DNA of 64,000 nt from Saccharopolyspora kobensis (GTDB lineage Bacteria; Actinomycetota; Actinomycetes; Mycobacteriales; Pseudonocardiaceae), in the NCBI RefSeq assembly GCF_900108315.1, contig NZ_FNVB01000003.1, positions 283,404-347,403 of the forward strand. The letters run 5' to 3'. A program made the position numbers and the translations under genes. This document shows positions 32,788-40,638 of the stretch, piece by piece (the first letter of the stretch is position 1; each line of letters begins with the position of its first letter). The notes under the pieces were generated by a model. The model searched no databases and was not told the DNA's origin. It saw nothing but the letters and a program-made list of their open reading frames with translations.

Positions 32788-33489
32788 ATGCAGAACTTCG
32801 ACACCCCCGCCCCGATCTCCGCCCAGCTGAACGTCCCCGCCGGGCGCGTCCGGTTCATCGCCGCCGACCGGGCCGACACCGTGGTCGAGGTCCGCCCCGC
32901 GAATGCCGAGAAGAGCCGCGACGTGAAGGCGGCGGAGCAGACCGCGGTCGAATACCGCGACGGCGTCCTGCGGATCGAGGCACCGGCGAAGCCCCAGATC
33001 CTCGGCCCGTCCGGGGCGATCGAGGTGACGGTCCAGCTGCCCGCCGGGTCGCGGGTCGAGGCGAAGGCCGCCGCCGCCGAGTTCCGCACCGCTGGACGGC
33101 TCGGCGACGTTTCCTTCGACGGCGCGCACGGCGCGGTCGCGCTCGACGAGGTCGCGAGCCTCCGCCTCACCGCTCACGCCGGTGACATCTCGATCGGCCG
33201 CCTGAGCGGCCCTGCCGAGATCAGCAACCAGCAGGGCGACATCCGCATCGCGGAGGCCGTGCGCGGCGCAGTCGTGCTGCGCACCGAGTCCGGCTCCATC
33301 TCCGTCGGTGCCGCCCACGGGGTCTCGGCGTGCCTGGACGCCGGCACCTCCCAGGGCCGGATCCGCAACGCGCTCATGAACGCCGAAGGCGCCGACGCCC
33401 AGCTCGACATCCGCGCGACCACCGCGCACGGCGACATCACCGCCCACAGCCTCCCGCGCCACGCCGAGCAGGCCCAGCCGGTGAACTGA
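32788..33489 (+). CDS. DUF4097-type beta-repeat protein
   Basis: A 233-residue protein with no signal peptide or membrane segment. It is composed of alternating beta strands with repeated turns (GDVSFDGAHGAVALDEVAS, AGDISIGRLSGPAEISNQQG, ESGSISVGAAHGVSACL), matching the DUF4097 domain, a right-handed beta-helix-like fold found beside regulators and membrane proteins. Function unknown. GGAGAGCACG precedes the ATG. A strong terminator follows and a triple repeat lies upstream, so it is probably monocistronic and regulated. Confidence 0.85.
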   Translation: MQNFDTPAPISAQLNVPAGRVRFIAADRADTVVEVRPANAEKSRDVKAAEQTAVEYRDGVLRIEAPAKPQILGPSGAIEVTVQLPAGSRVEAKAAAAEFRTAGRLGDVSFDGAHGAVALDEVASLRLTAHAGDISIGRLSGPAEISNQQGDIRIAEAVRGAVVLRTESGSISVGAAHGVSACLDAGTSQGRIRNALMNAEGADAQLDIRATTAHGDITAHSLPRHAEQAQPVN

Positions 33490-33533
33490 GCGGCCGCGAG
33501 CACGCACTGCGCCCGGCCGGGTTCGGGCGCAAC

Positions 33534-33574
33534 GAGCACGGCCGGGCAGGTGACCTGCCTGCCCGGCCGTGCTC
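33534..33574 (+). terminator. Perfect 17-bp stem-loop terminator
   Basis: GAGCACGGCCGGGCAGG pairs fully with its complement across a 7-base loop, 44 bases after the DUF4097 stop. It is one of the strongest hairpins in the window. Confidence 0.75.
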
Positions 33575-33669
33575 GACTGCCGGGTGTCCGCGGTCGCGTC
33601 GCCCGGCTGTCGTCGGCAGGGCGGTCTGGGACGATTGCGGCGTTGCCGGATCGCCGGGAGGGGAACGCC

Positions 33670-34635
33670 GTGCGGTTGTCCGTTCTGGACACTTCGCCGA
33701 TCGTGCAGGGATCGACGGCGCGGCAGGCCTTGCACAACACCGTCGACCTGGCCCGGTTCGCCGATTCGCTCGGCTACCACCGGTACTGGGTCCCCGAGCA
33801 CCACGGCATGCGGGGCGTCGCCAGTTGTGCTCCCGCCGTGCTGGTGGCCCGGATCGCCGACGCCACCGACCGCATCCGGGTCGGCTCCGGCGGAGTCCTG
33901 CTGCCCAACCACGCACCGCTCATCGTCGCCGAGCAGTTCGGGACGCTGGAGGCGCTGCACCCGGGACGGATCGATCTCGGGCTCGGCCGCGCTCCGGGAG
34001 GTCCGCCGCGTGCCGCCGCCGCGGTCCGGGGCGCGCGGACTTCCGCGCCCTTCGCCGAGCTGCTGCACGAGCTGCTCGGCTACTTCGAACCGGCGGCGGA
34101 GGCCGTCACCGCGGTGCCCGCGGTCGGAAACCGGCCGCAGGTGTGGGTTCTCGGTTCGGGCACCGCCAGCGCCGAACTCGCGGGCGCGACCGGCCTGCCC
34201 TACGCCTTCGCCCACCACCTCAACCCCGGCGGGCTCGACGCCGTCCAGCTCTACCGGGACTCCTTCCGGCCCTCCCCGGTGGCGGCGGAACCGCAGGTGC
34301 TCGTCAGCGCATCGGTCATCGCGGCGGACACCGACGAGCACGCCGAATGGCTCGCCGGGTCGACGCGTTTGAAGGTGCTCAGCCGCACGCGGGGCAACCG
34401 GATCCTGCTGCCCAGCCCGCAGGACGCCGCGGCTCATCCCTACACCTGCGCCGACCGCGAGGAGATCGCGGCGCGGCGCCACGAGGTCGTGGTCGGCTCG
34501 CCCGCCACCGTGCGCGCGGAGCTCGAAACCGTGCTCACCACCACCGGCGCGGACGAGCTCATGGTGACCACGCCGGTGTACGACCACGCCGAGCGTCGCC
34601 GGTCCTACGAGCTGCTGAGCGCGCTGTTCGACTAG
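33670..34635 (+). CDS. LLM class (luciferase-like) flavin monooxygenase
   Basis: A 321-residue TIM-barrel flavin-dependent oxidoreductase. It begins RLSVLDTSPIVQGSTARQAL and has the YHRYWVPEHHGMRGVASCAP segment, GSGGVLLPNHAPLIVAEQFG, and the family hallmark GRIDLGLGRAPG. It is predicted to use FMNH2 or F420 and molecular oxygen to oxidise an organic substrate. GTG start with GGGAGGGG. The VOC gene starts 38 bases downstream, so they may be co-transcribed. Substrate unknown. Confidence 0.92.
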   Translation: MRLSVLDTSPIVQGSTARQALHNTVDLARFADSLGYHRYWVPEHHGMRGVASCAPAVLVARIADATDRIRVGSGGVLLPNHAPLIVAEQFGTLEALHPGRIDLGLGRAPGGPPRAAAAVRGARTSAPFAELLHELLGYFEPAAEAVTAVPAVGNRPQVWVLGSGTASAELAGATGLPYAFAHHLNPGGLDAVQLYRDSFRPSPVAAEPQVLVSASVIAADTDEHAEWLAGSTRLKVLSRTRGNRILLPSPQDAAAHPYTCADREEIAARRHEVVVGSPATVRAELETVLTTTGADELMVTTPVYDHAERRRSYELLSALFD

Positions 34636-34673
34636 GCGGACCGACCGAACCGGACGGGCACTATGGTGGGCTG

Positions 34674-35108
34674 ATGGCGTCGGTGAAGCAGGTCCAGATC
34701 ACGTTCGACTGCGCGGAACCCGAGCGGGTCGCCCGGTTCTGGTGCGAGGTGCTGGGGTACGTGGCGCCTCCGCCGCCGGAGGGGTTCGCCACCTGGGACG
34801 AGTACAACCTCTCGCTCCCGCCCGAGGAACGGGATTCGTGGTTCGCCTGCTCGGATCCCACGGGCGCGGGCCCGCGGCTGTACTTCCAGCGGGTGCCCGA
34901 GGGCAAGGTCGTCAAGAACCGGGTGCACGTCGACGTGCGGGCGGGCATCGGGCTCGTGGGCGAGGAGCGCCTCGCCGTGCTCGAAGCCGAGTGCGCACGG
35001 CTGGTGGCGCTCGGCGCGACCCGCGTGCGGCTGCTGGCCGCCGATGAGGAGAACGAGTCGTGCATCGTGATGCAGGACGTCGAGGGCAACGAGTTCTGCC
35101 TGGACTGA
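34674..35108 (+). CDS. VOC family protein (glyoxalase-like)
   Basis: A 144-residue VOC fold protein. The QVQITFDCAEPERVARFWCE opening is the standard strand-helix of glyoxalase/bleomycin-resistance-like domains, and VMQDVEGNEFCLD is the closing metal-ligand strand with Glu. Only one copy of the two-strand module pair is visible per chain, so it probably dimerises. It may bind or convert a small molecule. Weak association with the monooxygenase upstream. Confidence 0.88.
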   Translation: MASVKQVQITFDCAEPERVARFWCEVLGYVAPPPPEGFATWDEYNLSLPPEERDSWFACSDPTGAGPRLYFQRVPEGKVVKNRVHVDVRAGIGLVGEERLAVLEAECARLVALGATRVRLLAADEENESCIVMQDVEGNEFCLD

Positions 35109-35211
35109 AGTCCGCCGACTTCGCGCGAAATCGCCACGCCTGCCGAGGTGACCGCAGTCCCGCGCGCGCCTGGGCGGAGAGCCGGGGCGGTCGTGGTCGG
35201 CGCACCGGCCG

Positions 35212-36363
35212 CTAGCGGACTCCGCCGTGGAGGAGGCAGACCGGGCTCGGCGTCGGGAACGGTTCGCCCACCGGGGAGAGCGCGCCGCTCTCCGCGTCCA
35301 CCCGGAACGCCGTGATCGTGTTCGAGTACTGGTTGCTCGCGTGCATCCACCGGCCGTCCGGCGTGATGGCGATGTGCCGGGGCCACCGACCACCGCAGGG
35401 CACGGTGTCCAGCAGGCGCAGCCGCTGCCCGCCCGCTTCCACGGCGAACCGGGCGATGCTGTCGTGCCCCCGGTTCGACACGTAGACGAACCGGCCGTCG
35501 GCCGAGATCAGGATCTCGGCGGGGAAGTTGACCGGCGCACCCGGCGGAACGGTGGAGATCACCTGGCCGGGCGTGATCGCCGCGCGGTCGGCGTCGTAGG
35601 CGCAGACCGTCACGGTGGAGTCGAGTTCGTCCGCCACGTAGAGGAACGGGGCGTCCGGGTGGAAGACGAGGTGCCGAGGCCCCGAGCCGGGCGCCAACCG
35701 CGTTGCACCGAGGGTTTCGAGCTTTCCGGTGCCGGTGTCCAGGCTGTGCACGTGGACGGTGTCGGTGCCGAGGTCGGGCACCAGCACGTAGCGCCCGTCC
35801 GGCGTGATGACGACCATGTGCGCGTGCGGGCCCTCCTGGCGGCCGGGCACCGGGCCGCTGCCCTCGTACTGCACCAGATCGGTCTGCGGGCCGAGCCGGC
35901 CGTCGGGCAGGATCGGGAAGACCGCGGTGCTGCCGCTGCCGTAGTTGGCCACGATCAGGTGCTCCCCGCCGGGATGGATCGCCAGGTGCGTGGGCATCAC
36001 GGCGTGGGAGGGCTGGCTGCCCAGCACGGTCAGCCCGCCGTCCGGACCGACCGACAGCGCCGTCACCCTGCCCTCGTCGATGTCGTTGACCGCGTACACC
36101 CGGGTGCCGTCCGCGTTGCCGATCAGGAACGCCGGGCTGTCCACACCGGACACCGATCCGGTGCCGGTCAGCGTCCCGCTGGCGAGGTCCAGCTCGGCCA
36201 GCTCGATGGCCGGGCTGAAGTTCCCGCTGTAGACCGAGAGCGCGCGCGGAGCTGCAGCGGCGGCTTCCCGCGCCGGTAGGGCCGAGCCCGCGCCGACCGC
36301 GGCGATTCCGAGCCCTACCAGCCGGAGGAAGCCGGCCCGGCCGATCTCCCGGGCACCGTTCAT
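35212..36363 (-). CDS. Secreted lactonase, 7-bladed propeller (6-phosphogluconolactonase-like)
   Basis: A 383-residue exported protein of the YbhE/lactonase family. The N-terminus GRAGFLRLVGLGIAAVGAG resembles a Tat or Sec signal with single Arg before FLR. Propeller blades with SHAVMPTHLAIHPGGEHLIV, EGPHAHMVVITPDGRYV and GSGPRHLVFHPDAPFLYVAD recur. Many Tat-type homologues in actinomycetes are secreted and their true substrate is not 6-phosphogluconolactone. The ATG at 36363 is the best start; a GTG 9 bases earlier is possible. It stands alone. Confidence 0.87.
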   Translation of the reverse strand: MNGAREIGRAGFLRLVGLGIAAVGAGSALPAREAAAAAPRALSVYSGNFSPAIELAELDLASGTLTGTGSVSGVDSPAFLIGNADGTRVYAVNDIDEGRVTALSVGPDGGLTVLGSQPSHAVMPTHLAIHPGGEHLIVANYGSGSTAVFPILPDGRLGPQTDLVQYEGSGPVPGRQEGPHAHMVVITPDGRYVLVPDLGTDTVHVHSLDTGTGKLETLGATRLAPGSGPRHLVFHPDAPFLYVADELDSTVTVCAYDADRAAITPGQVISTVPPGAPVNFPAEILISADGRFVYVSNRGHDSIARFAVEAGGQRLRLLDTVPCGGRWPRHIAITPDGRWMHASNQYSNTITAFRVDAESGALSPVGEPFPTPSPVCLLHGGVR

Positions 36364-36526
36364 CGTGATCACCGTTCCCGCGTCGCAGCAGCTGCCACCA
36401 ACGATCACCTGCGCTGCGGTGGTGGGCAAGACGGCGCTCGGCGCGAACGCGTACGGCGATTCGGCGCACCGATCACCCCGTGGCGGGAAGCGATTGCTCC
36501 GCGTCGCGCAGCCGTGCGGACTGTGA

Positions 36527-37492
36527 TCAGCCGCGCACCGCGGGTGGTCCGACCGCACTTTCGCGATCGATGAACGCGGTCAACGCGTCCACGACCGCGT
36601 CGGGCTGCTCGTCGGGGATGAAGTGTCCGGCACGTGGGATGACGACGCCTGTCGCGTTGTCCGCCCAGGGGCTGATGGAAGCGGCCATGTCGGGGATCGA
36701 GCCATGGGAGCTGGAGATGCCCAGGACCGGGACGGTCACGTGCTGTCGTCCCAGAGCGTCATGATTCTTGCGCGCCGATTCCGCAGCATCGCGGTAGTAG
36801 GCGAGGGACGCCCGGAGACCGCCTTCGACCGCGACAGCGGCAGCGTAGTGGTCGATCTCAGCGCTGCCGAACGTGTTCGGCGACAGTGCCTTGGCCTTCA
36901 AGAACCAGTCGACGTAGGCACGCTCGCGACCAGCGAGCAGCGCCTCGGGAAGATCGGGCACGAGGTGGAACGCGAAGTGCCAGGTCTTCCAGGCCTGGTC
37001 GGGATCCGTTGGGATGGCGTCCGGGAGGGTGATTCCGGGAATGCCTGCGTCGAGGAGAGCGACACCGTGCAGGCGATCTTCGTACTTCAGGGCCAGCGAG
37101 AAGGCGACCCAGGCCCCGACGTCGTGGGCGACGAGCCAGTACTTCGTCACGTTGAGCGCGGCCACCGCAGCCTGGACGCGCGAAGCGACGGTGTGCGTGT
37201 CGTAGCTGCCACGAGGGCGGTCGGAGTGGCCTTGTCCCGGCAGGTCGAGTGCGATCACGCGGAATCGCTCGGCAAGGCCCGGCATCGCTTTGCGCCAAGC
37301 CCACCAGGTCTGCGGGAATCCGGCGAGCAGGACGACGACCGGACCGGCCGGCCGCCCGCCTTCCACGGCATGAAGCCGGATGCCTTCCGCGTCGACCCAG
37401 CGGTGGGTGAATCCCGCGAGATCGTGCAGCGGCAACCCGGAGATCGAGTTCTGGTCGCAAGAGCGGTTCGCGGCGGTTGCAGCGTCGGTCAT
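36527..37492 (-). CDS. Alpha/beta hydrolase (epoxide hydrolase/haloacetate dehalogenase-like)
   Basis: A 321-residue hydrolase. The LLAGFPQTWWAWRKAMP segment is the oxyanion region. The nucleophile elbow is VAHDVGAWVAF, with Asp as nucleophile, which is characteristic of epoxide hydrolases and fluoroacetate dehalogenases rather than esterases. The late RAGHFIPDEQPD contains the catalytic His. It is divergent from a TetR regulator, and the 20-bp palindrome between them implies induction by its substrate. Substrate not identified. Confidence 0.9.
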   Translation of the reverse strand: MTDAATAANRSCDQNSISGLPLHDLAGFTHRWVDAEGIRLHAVEGGRPAGPVVVLLAGFPQTWWAWRKAMPGLAERFRVIALDLPGQGHSDRPRGSYDTHTVASRVQAAVAALNVTKYWLVAHDVGAWVAFSLALKYEDRLHGVALLDAGIPGITLPDAIPTDPDQAWKTWHFAFHLVPDLPEALLAGRERAYVDWFLKAKALSPNTFGSAEIDHYAAAVAVEGGLRASLAYYRDAAESARKNHDALGRQHVTVPVLGISSSHGSIPDMAASISPWADNATGVVIPRAGHFIPDEQPDAVVDALTAFIDRESAVGPPAVRG

Positions 37493-37510
37493 GTCTCAAC
37501 CCTAGCGCAT

Positions 37511-37530
37511 CTTGAACCGATCAGTTCAAG
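37511..37530. promoter_or_regulatory. TetR operator between the hydrolase and its regulator
   Basis: CTTGAACCGATCAGTTCAAG is a 20-bp palindrome with one mismatched inner pair; the arms CTTGAAC/GTTCAAG are perfect. It overlaps the divergent promoter area 18 bases upstream of the hydrolase start and 51 bases before the TetR ATG, and a TATGAT hexamer follows at 37532. Confidence 0.75.
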
Positions 37531-37581
37531 ATATGATGAGCGCAGCACAACGGCTTGACTCCAGAACGAGGTGCGTGCTCG

Positions 37582-38172
37582 ATGGCCGGAAAGAAGCAGT
37601 TCGACGTGGACACCGCGCTCGATGCGGCGATGGTCCAGTTCTGGCGAGCCGGGTACGCCGACACATCTCTCGACGACCTCTCCAGGGCGACCGGGTTGAA
37701 CCGCAGTTCCATCTACTCCTCGCTCGGCGACAAGGATTCGCTCTACCTGCGCTGCCTGGACCGCTACGCCGCGCGCTACGGGGACAGGTACGACCGGGCC
37801 CTCTCAAGCGCATCCGAAGAGCCGCTGCGGGCGATGCGGGAGTTCTTCGAAGTCACGCTGGAGCGCATCGCCGACCCCGACCTGCCGGACGGATGCCTGA
37901 TCGCCCAAACCGCGATGGCGATACCGGTGCTGAGCTCCAAGATCGCCGCGCGCGCGATCGAAGCTCTGGGCTTCCAGCGCGCGCGGCTGCGGGCCGCCTT
38001 GAACGCCGCGAAGCTGGCCGACGGCGACGCCGACGACCTGGCCGTCCACATCGCGGCGGTCAACCAGTCGCTGGCCGTGATGAGCAGGGCCGGGGCGAGT
38101 CAGGAACAGCTCCGCGCGGTAGTCGACATCAGCATGAACGCGCTCTCGCAGGCGTTGCACGCCCGGAGCTAG
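37582..38172 (+). CDS. TetR/AcrR family transcriptional regulator
   Basis: A 196-residue repressor. Its helix-turn-helix TSLDDLSRATGLNRSSIYSS is followed by SLGDKDSLYLRCLDRYAARY, the form seen in AcrR/YxaF-type regulators of redox and dehalogenase-like genes. It is divergent from the alpha/beta hydrolase and separated from it by a 20-bp palindrome. It is likely autorepressed. Ligand unknown. The ATG at 37582 was chosen; a TTG at 37555 would add nine residues of poor fit. Confidence 0.9.
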   Translation: MAGKKQFDVDTALDAAMVQFWRAGYADTSLDDLSRATGLNRSSIYSSLGDKDSLYLRCLDRYAARYGDRYDRALSSASEEPLRAMREFFEVTLERIADPDLPDGCLIAQTAMAIPVLSSKIAARAIEALGFQRARLRAALNAAKLADGDADDLAVHIAAVNQSLAVMSRAGASQEQLRAVVDISMNALSQALHARS

Positions 38173-38248
38173 GTCCTGAGCTGCCGACCCGAGGCCTTGC
38201 CTACCGCCGACCAGATCCGCGGCGTCCTCGCCGCACACTGCCGACGAA

Positions 38249-39091
38249 TCAACAACTCAGCGCACTGGAACCTCGGAACCCCGGCGGGTTCGCAGCCATC
38301 GCTTTGAAGAACGTGTAGTGGAAGGTCCCGCCCGGCTCGGTCGTCCGGTGCAGGTCGGCCATGCCCCGGCGCCAGTGGTCCGGGGTGGTGAGCCCGGCGG
38401 CCAGCGCGTCGTCCCCGATGGATTCGATCATGGCGATGAAGGTGTTGCGGGTGAAGTCCTCGACCAGCTCCGGCAGGCTCTGATCCGCGTAGACCGGTCG
38501 CGCCTGGACGGTGATGCCGCCGTATCCGGCATTTGCCAGCAGAGGCTGCAGCTTCCGGCCGATGAGTGCGTCGCCGCCGGCGGTGGACTGCAGTTGAACC
38601 TGGCAGTTGATCGCGGCGCGGGCGGCGGCGCTGTCGGGGTGGAACAGCGCCGACCCGTGGTCGCCCTCGATCGCGGTGATGGTGCCCCCGGGCCGCAGGA
38701 GGCGACGCAGTTCCACCAGTGCCCGCTGGGGATCGCGCAGGTGCTCCAGGACGAAGCAGACGAAGAGGTGGTCGAACGATGCCTCGGGAAAGGGCAGGTC
38801 GAACAGATCGGCGCGGCACCACTCCACCTGCGCATCGGGTGCGGTCGCAGCCACGCGGGCACGGGCTTGCGCCAGGGACGCGTCGTTGACGTCGACTGCG
38901 ACGATTCGGGCGCCCGGACTGCTCGCCACCAGGTGCACGGTCTGCGCACCGATCCCGCAGCCGACCTCCAGCACCTTGCTACCGGCGGGGTACGAGGTGC
39001 CCTCGTGCAGCAGCGCTGCCAACGCGTTGGCCTGGTCGCCCAGCCGGCGGGCCTCCAACTCCGAGTAGCCGTGCACGTAGTCGATCGTCAT
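38249..39091 (-). CDS. Class I SAM-dependent methyltransferase
   Basis: A 280-residue methyltransferase. SAM-binding motif I is VLEVGCGIGAQTVHL, the acidic ribose contact is IVAVDVNDASL, and motif IV-V is FVCFVLEHLRDPQRAL and LLRPGGTI. It begins MTIDYVHGYSELEARRLGDQ, a start seen in a group of small-molecule methyltransferases of actinomycetes. Its partner MocR regulator is divergent and may control it. Acceptor unknown; start at 39091 because GGAAGGCGAAGGAAGAG lies upstream. Confidence 0.9.
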   Translation of the reverse strand: MTIDYVHGYSELEARRLGDQANALAALLHEGTSYPAGSKVLEVGCGIGAQTVHLVASSPGARIVAVDVNDASLAQARARVAATAPDAQVEWCRADLFDLPFPEASFDHLFVCFVLEHLRDPQRALVELRRLLRPGGTITAIEGDHGSALFHPDSAAARAAINCQVQLQSTAGGDALIGRKLQPLLANAGYGGITVQARPVYADQSLPELVEDFTRNTFIAMIESIGDDALAAGLTTPDHWRRGMADLHRTTEPGGTFHYTFFKAMAANPPGFRGSSALSC

Positions 39092-39159
39092 CGCTCTTCC
39101 TTCGCCTTCCTCGCGGGACCGCTCCCGCCCGCACCCCACCTTCGCGCCACAATGGTCCG

Positions 39160-40638
39160 GTGCCCAGGTCCAATGACAGCTCGTTCGACAGGTCCAAAAC
39201 GCCGGGCGCCGACTTCCTGCAGCTGCACGCCGAGGACGCACCGGCGGGCGGGCTGTCCGACTGGCTGGCCCACCGGCTCCGGCTCGCCATCGCCGACGGC
39301 CGGTTGCCGGTGGGCAGCAGGCTGCCCGCCACCCGGACGCTGGCCGCGGAACTGCGCGTCTCCCGCGGCGTCGTCACCGAGGCGTACCGGCGGCTGGGCG
39401 AAGACGGTCACGTCGACGGTCGCGGGCGCAACGGGACTGTCGTCGTCGCCGCTCCCGCGACGGCCTCCCGGCCACCGGCTCGCGGCGAAACCCCTTCGGC
39501 GACCGAGTTGTTCACCACCGCACCCGGTGCCGACGTCTTCGATTCCCTGCGGGCGGTACCGGCCCGGATCGACCTCTCCCCCGGCACGCCCGACCTGGCG
39601 GCCTTCCCCCGAGCGGCCTGGTTGCGCGCGGAACGCGCCGCGCTCGCCGAACTGGCGGCGTCCGGCTTCGGCTACGGAGATCCACGCGGCACACCGGCCC
39701 TGCGCGCGGCGGTGGCCACCTGGGTGGCTCGCGCCCGCGGAATCTCGGTGGATCCTGACGAGGTTCTCATCGTCTCCGGCACCGCCCAAGCGCTCACCCT
39801 GACCGCGCAGGTGCTCCACGACTCGGGAGTCCGCGAAGTGGCGGTCGAGGAACCCGGATCGCTCGGAGCTCGCCAGCACCTGCGCAGCCGGGGAGTGGGA
39901 ACCCCGCCGATCACGGTCGACGGTGACGGTGTGCGCATCGATGACCTGCACGCCTCAGACGCTCCCGCGGTGCTGCTCACGCCCGCGCACCAGTTCCCCA
40001 CCGGCGTGGTGCTGAGCGGCGAGAGGCGCCGCGAACTCATGCGGTGGGCCACCGGCGGCGGTCTGATCGTCGAAGACGACTACGACGCCGAGCACCGCTA
40101 CGACCGGCCGCCGGTTCCCGCTCTCCGCTCGATGCTCTCCGAAGAGGTCATCTACGCGGGCAGCGTCTCCAAGCTCCTCGCTCCGGCGCTGCGGATCGGC
40201 TGGGTTCTCGCGCCCCGGCGCTACCGGGACGATCTCGTGGCCGCGAAGCGGTACGCGGATCTGGGCAACGCGGCGCTGCCGCAGTCGGCCCTGGCGCGGC
40301 TGATGGAATCGGGCGAGCTGGAACGCCATCTGCGCCACCTCCGCCCGCGCCACCGGCGCCGCCGGGACACCATGATCGGGGCGGTCGCAGCGCACCTTCC
40401 GGGCGCGGTCGTGCACGGCGCCGCCGCCGGGCTGCACCTGCTGATCACGTTCAACGCGGGTTTCTCCGACACCGACCTCGCCGGTGCCGCGCTCGAGGAG
40501 GGCGTCAAGGTCCAGCCGCTGTCGTGGCACCGCCAGCGCGCGCAGGAACCAGGGCTCGTCGTCGGCTACGCCGCCAGGACGGCGACCGAGATCAACGACG
40601 GGATCGCTGCCATCGGCCGGGCCGTGCGCCGCCTGTAG
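39160..40638 (+). CDS. MocR/GntR-type regulator with aminotransferase-like domain (PdxR-like)
   Basis: A 492-residue regulator: N-terminal GntR winged helix (LPVGSRLPATRTLAAELRVS, then RGVVTEAYRRLG), a variable linker rich in Pro and Ala, and a C-terminal fold-type I aminotransferase domain with the PLP Lys338 in YAGSVSKLLAP. Such proteins sense pyridoxal phosphate or its amino-acid adducts and often regulate vitamin B6 or amino acid genes. The frame starts with GTG at 39160. It converges on the UvrA-like gene with no gap; its likely target is the divergent methyltransferase gene. Confidence 0.92.
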   Translation: MPRSNDSSFDRSKTPGADFLQLHAEDAPAGGLSDWLAHRLRLAIADGRLPVGSRLPATRTLAAELRVSRGVVTEAYRRLGEDGHVDGRGRNGTVVVAAPATASRPPARGETPSATELFTTAPGADVFDSLRAVPARIDLSPGTPDLAAFPRAAWLRAERAALAELAASGFGYGDPRGTPALRAAVATWVARARGISVDPDEVLIVSGTAQALTLTAQVLHDSGVREVAVEEPGSLGARQHLRSRGVGTPPITVDGDGVRIDDLHASDAPAVLLTPAHQFPTGVVLSGERRRELMRWATGGGLIVEDDYDAEHRYDRPPVPALRSMLSEEVIYAGSVSKLLAPALRIGWVLAPRRYRDDLVAAKRYADLGNAALPQSALARLMESGELERHLRHLRPRHRRRRDTMIGAVAAHLPGAVVHGAAAGLHLLITFNAGFSDTDLAGAALEEGVKVQPLSWHRQRAQEPGLVVGYAARTATEINDGIAAIGRAVRRL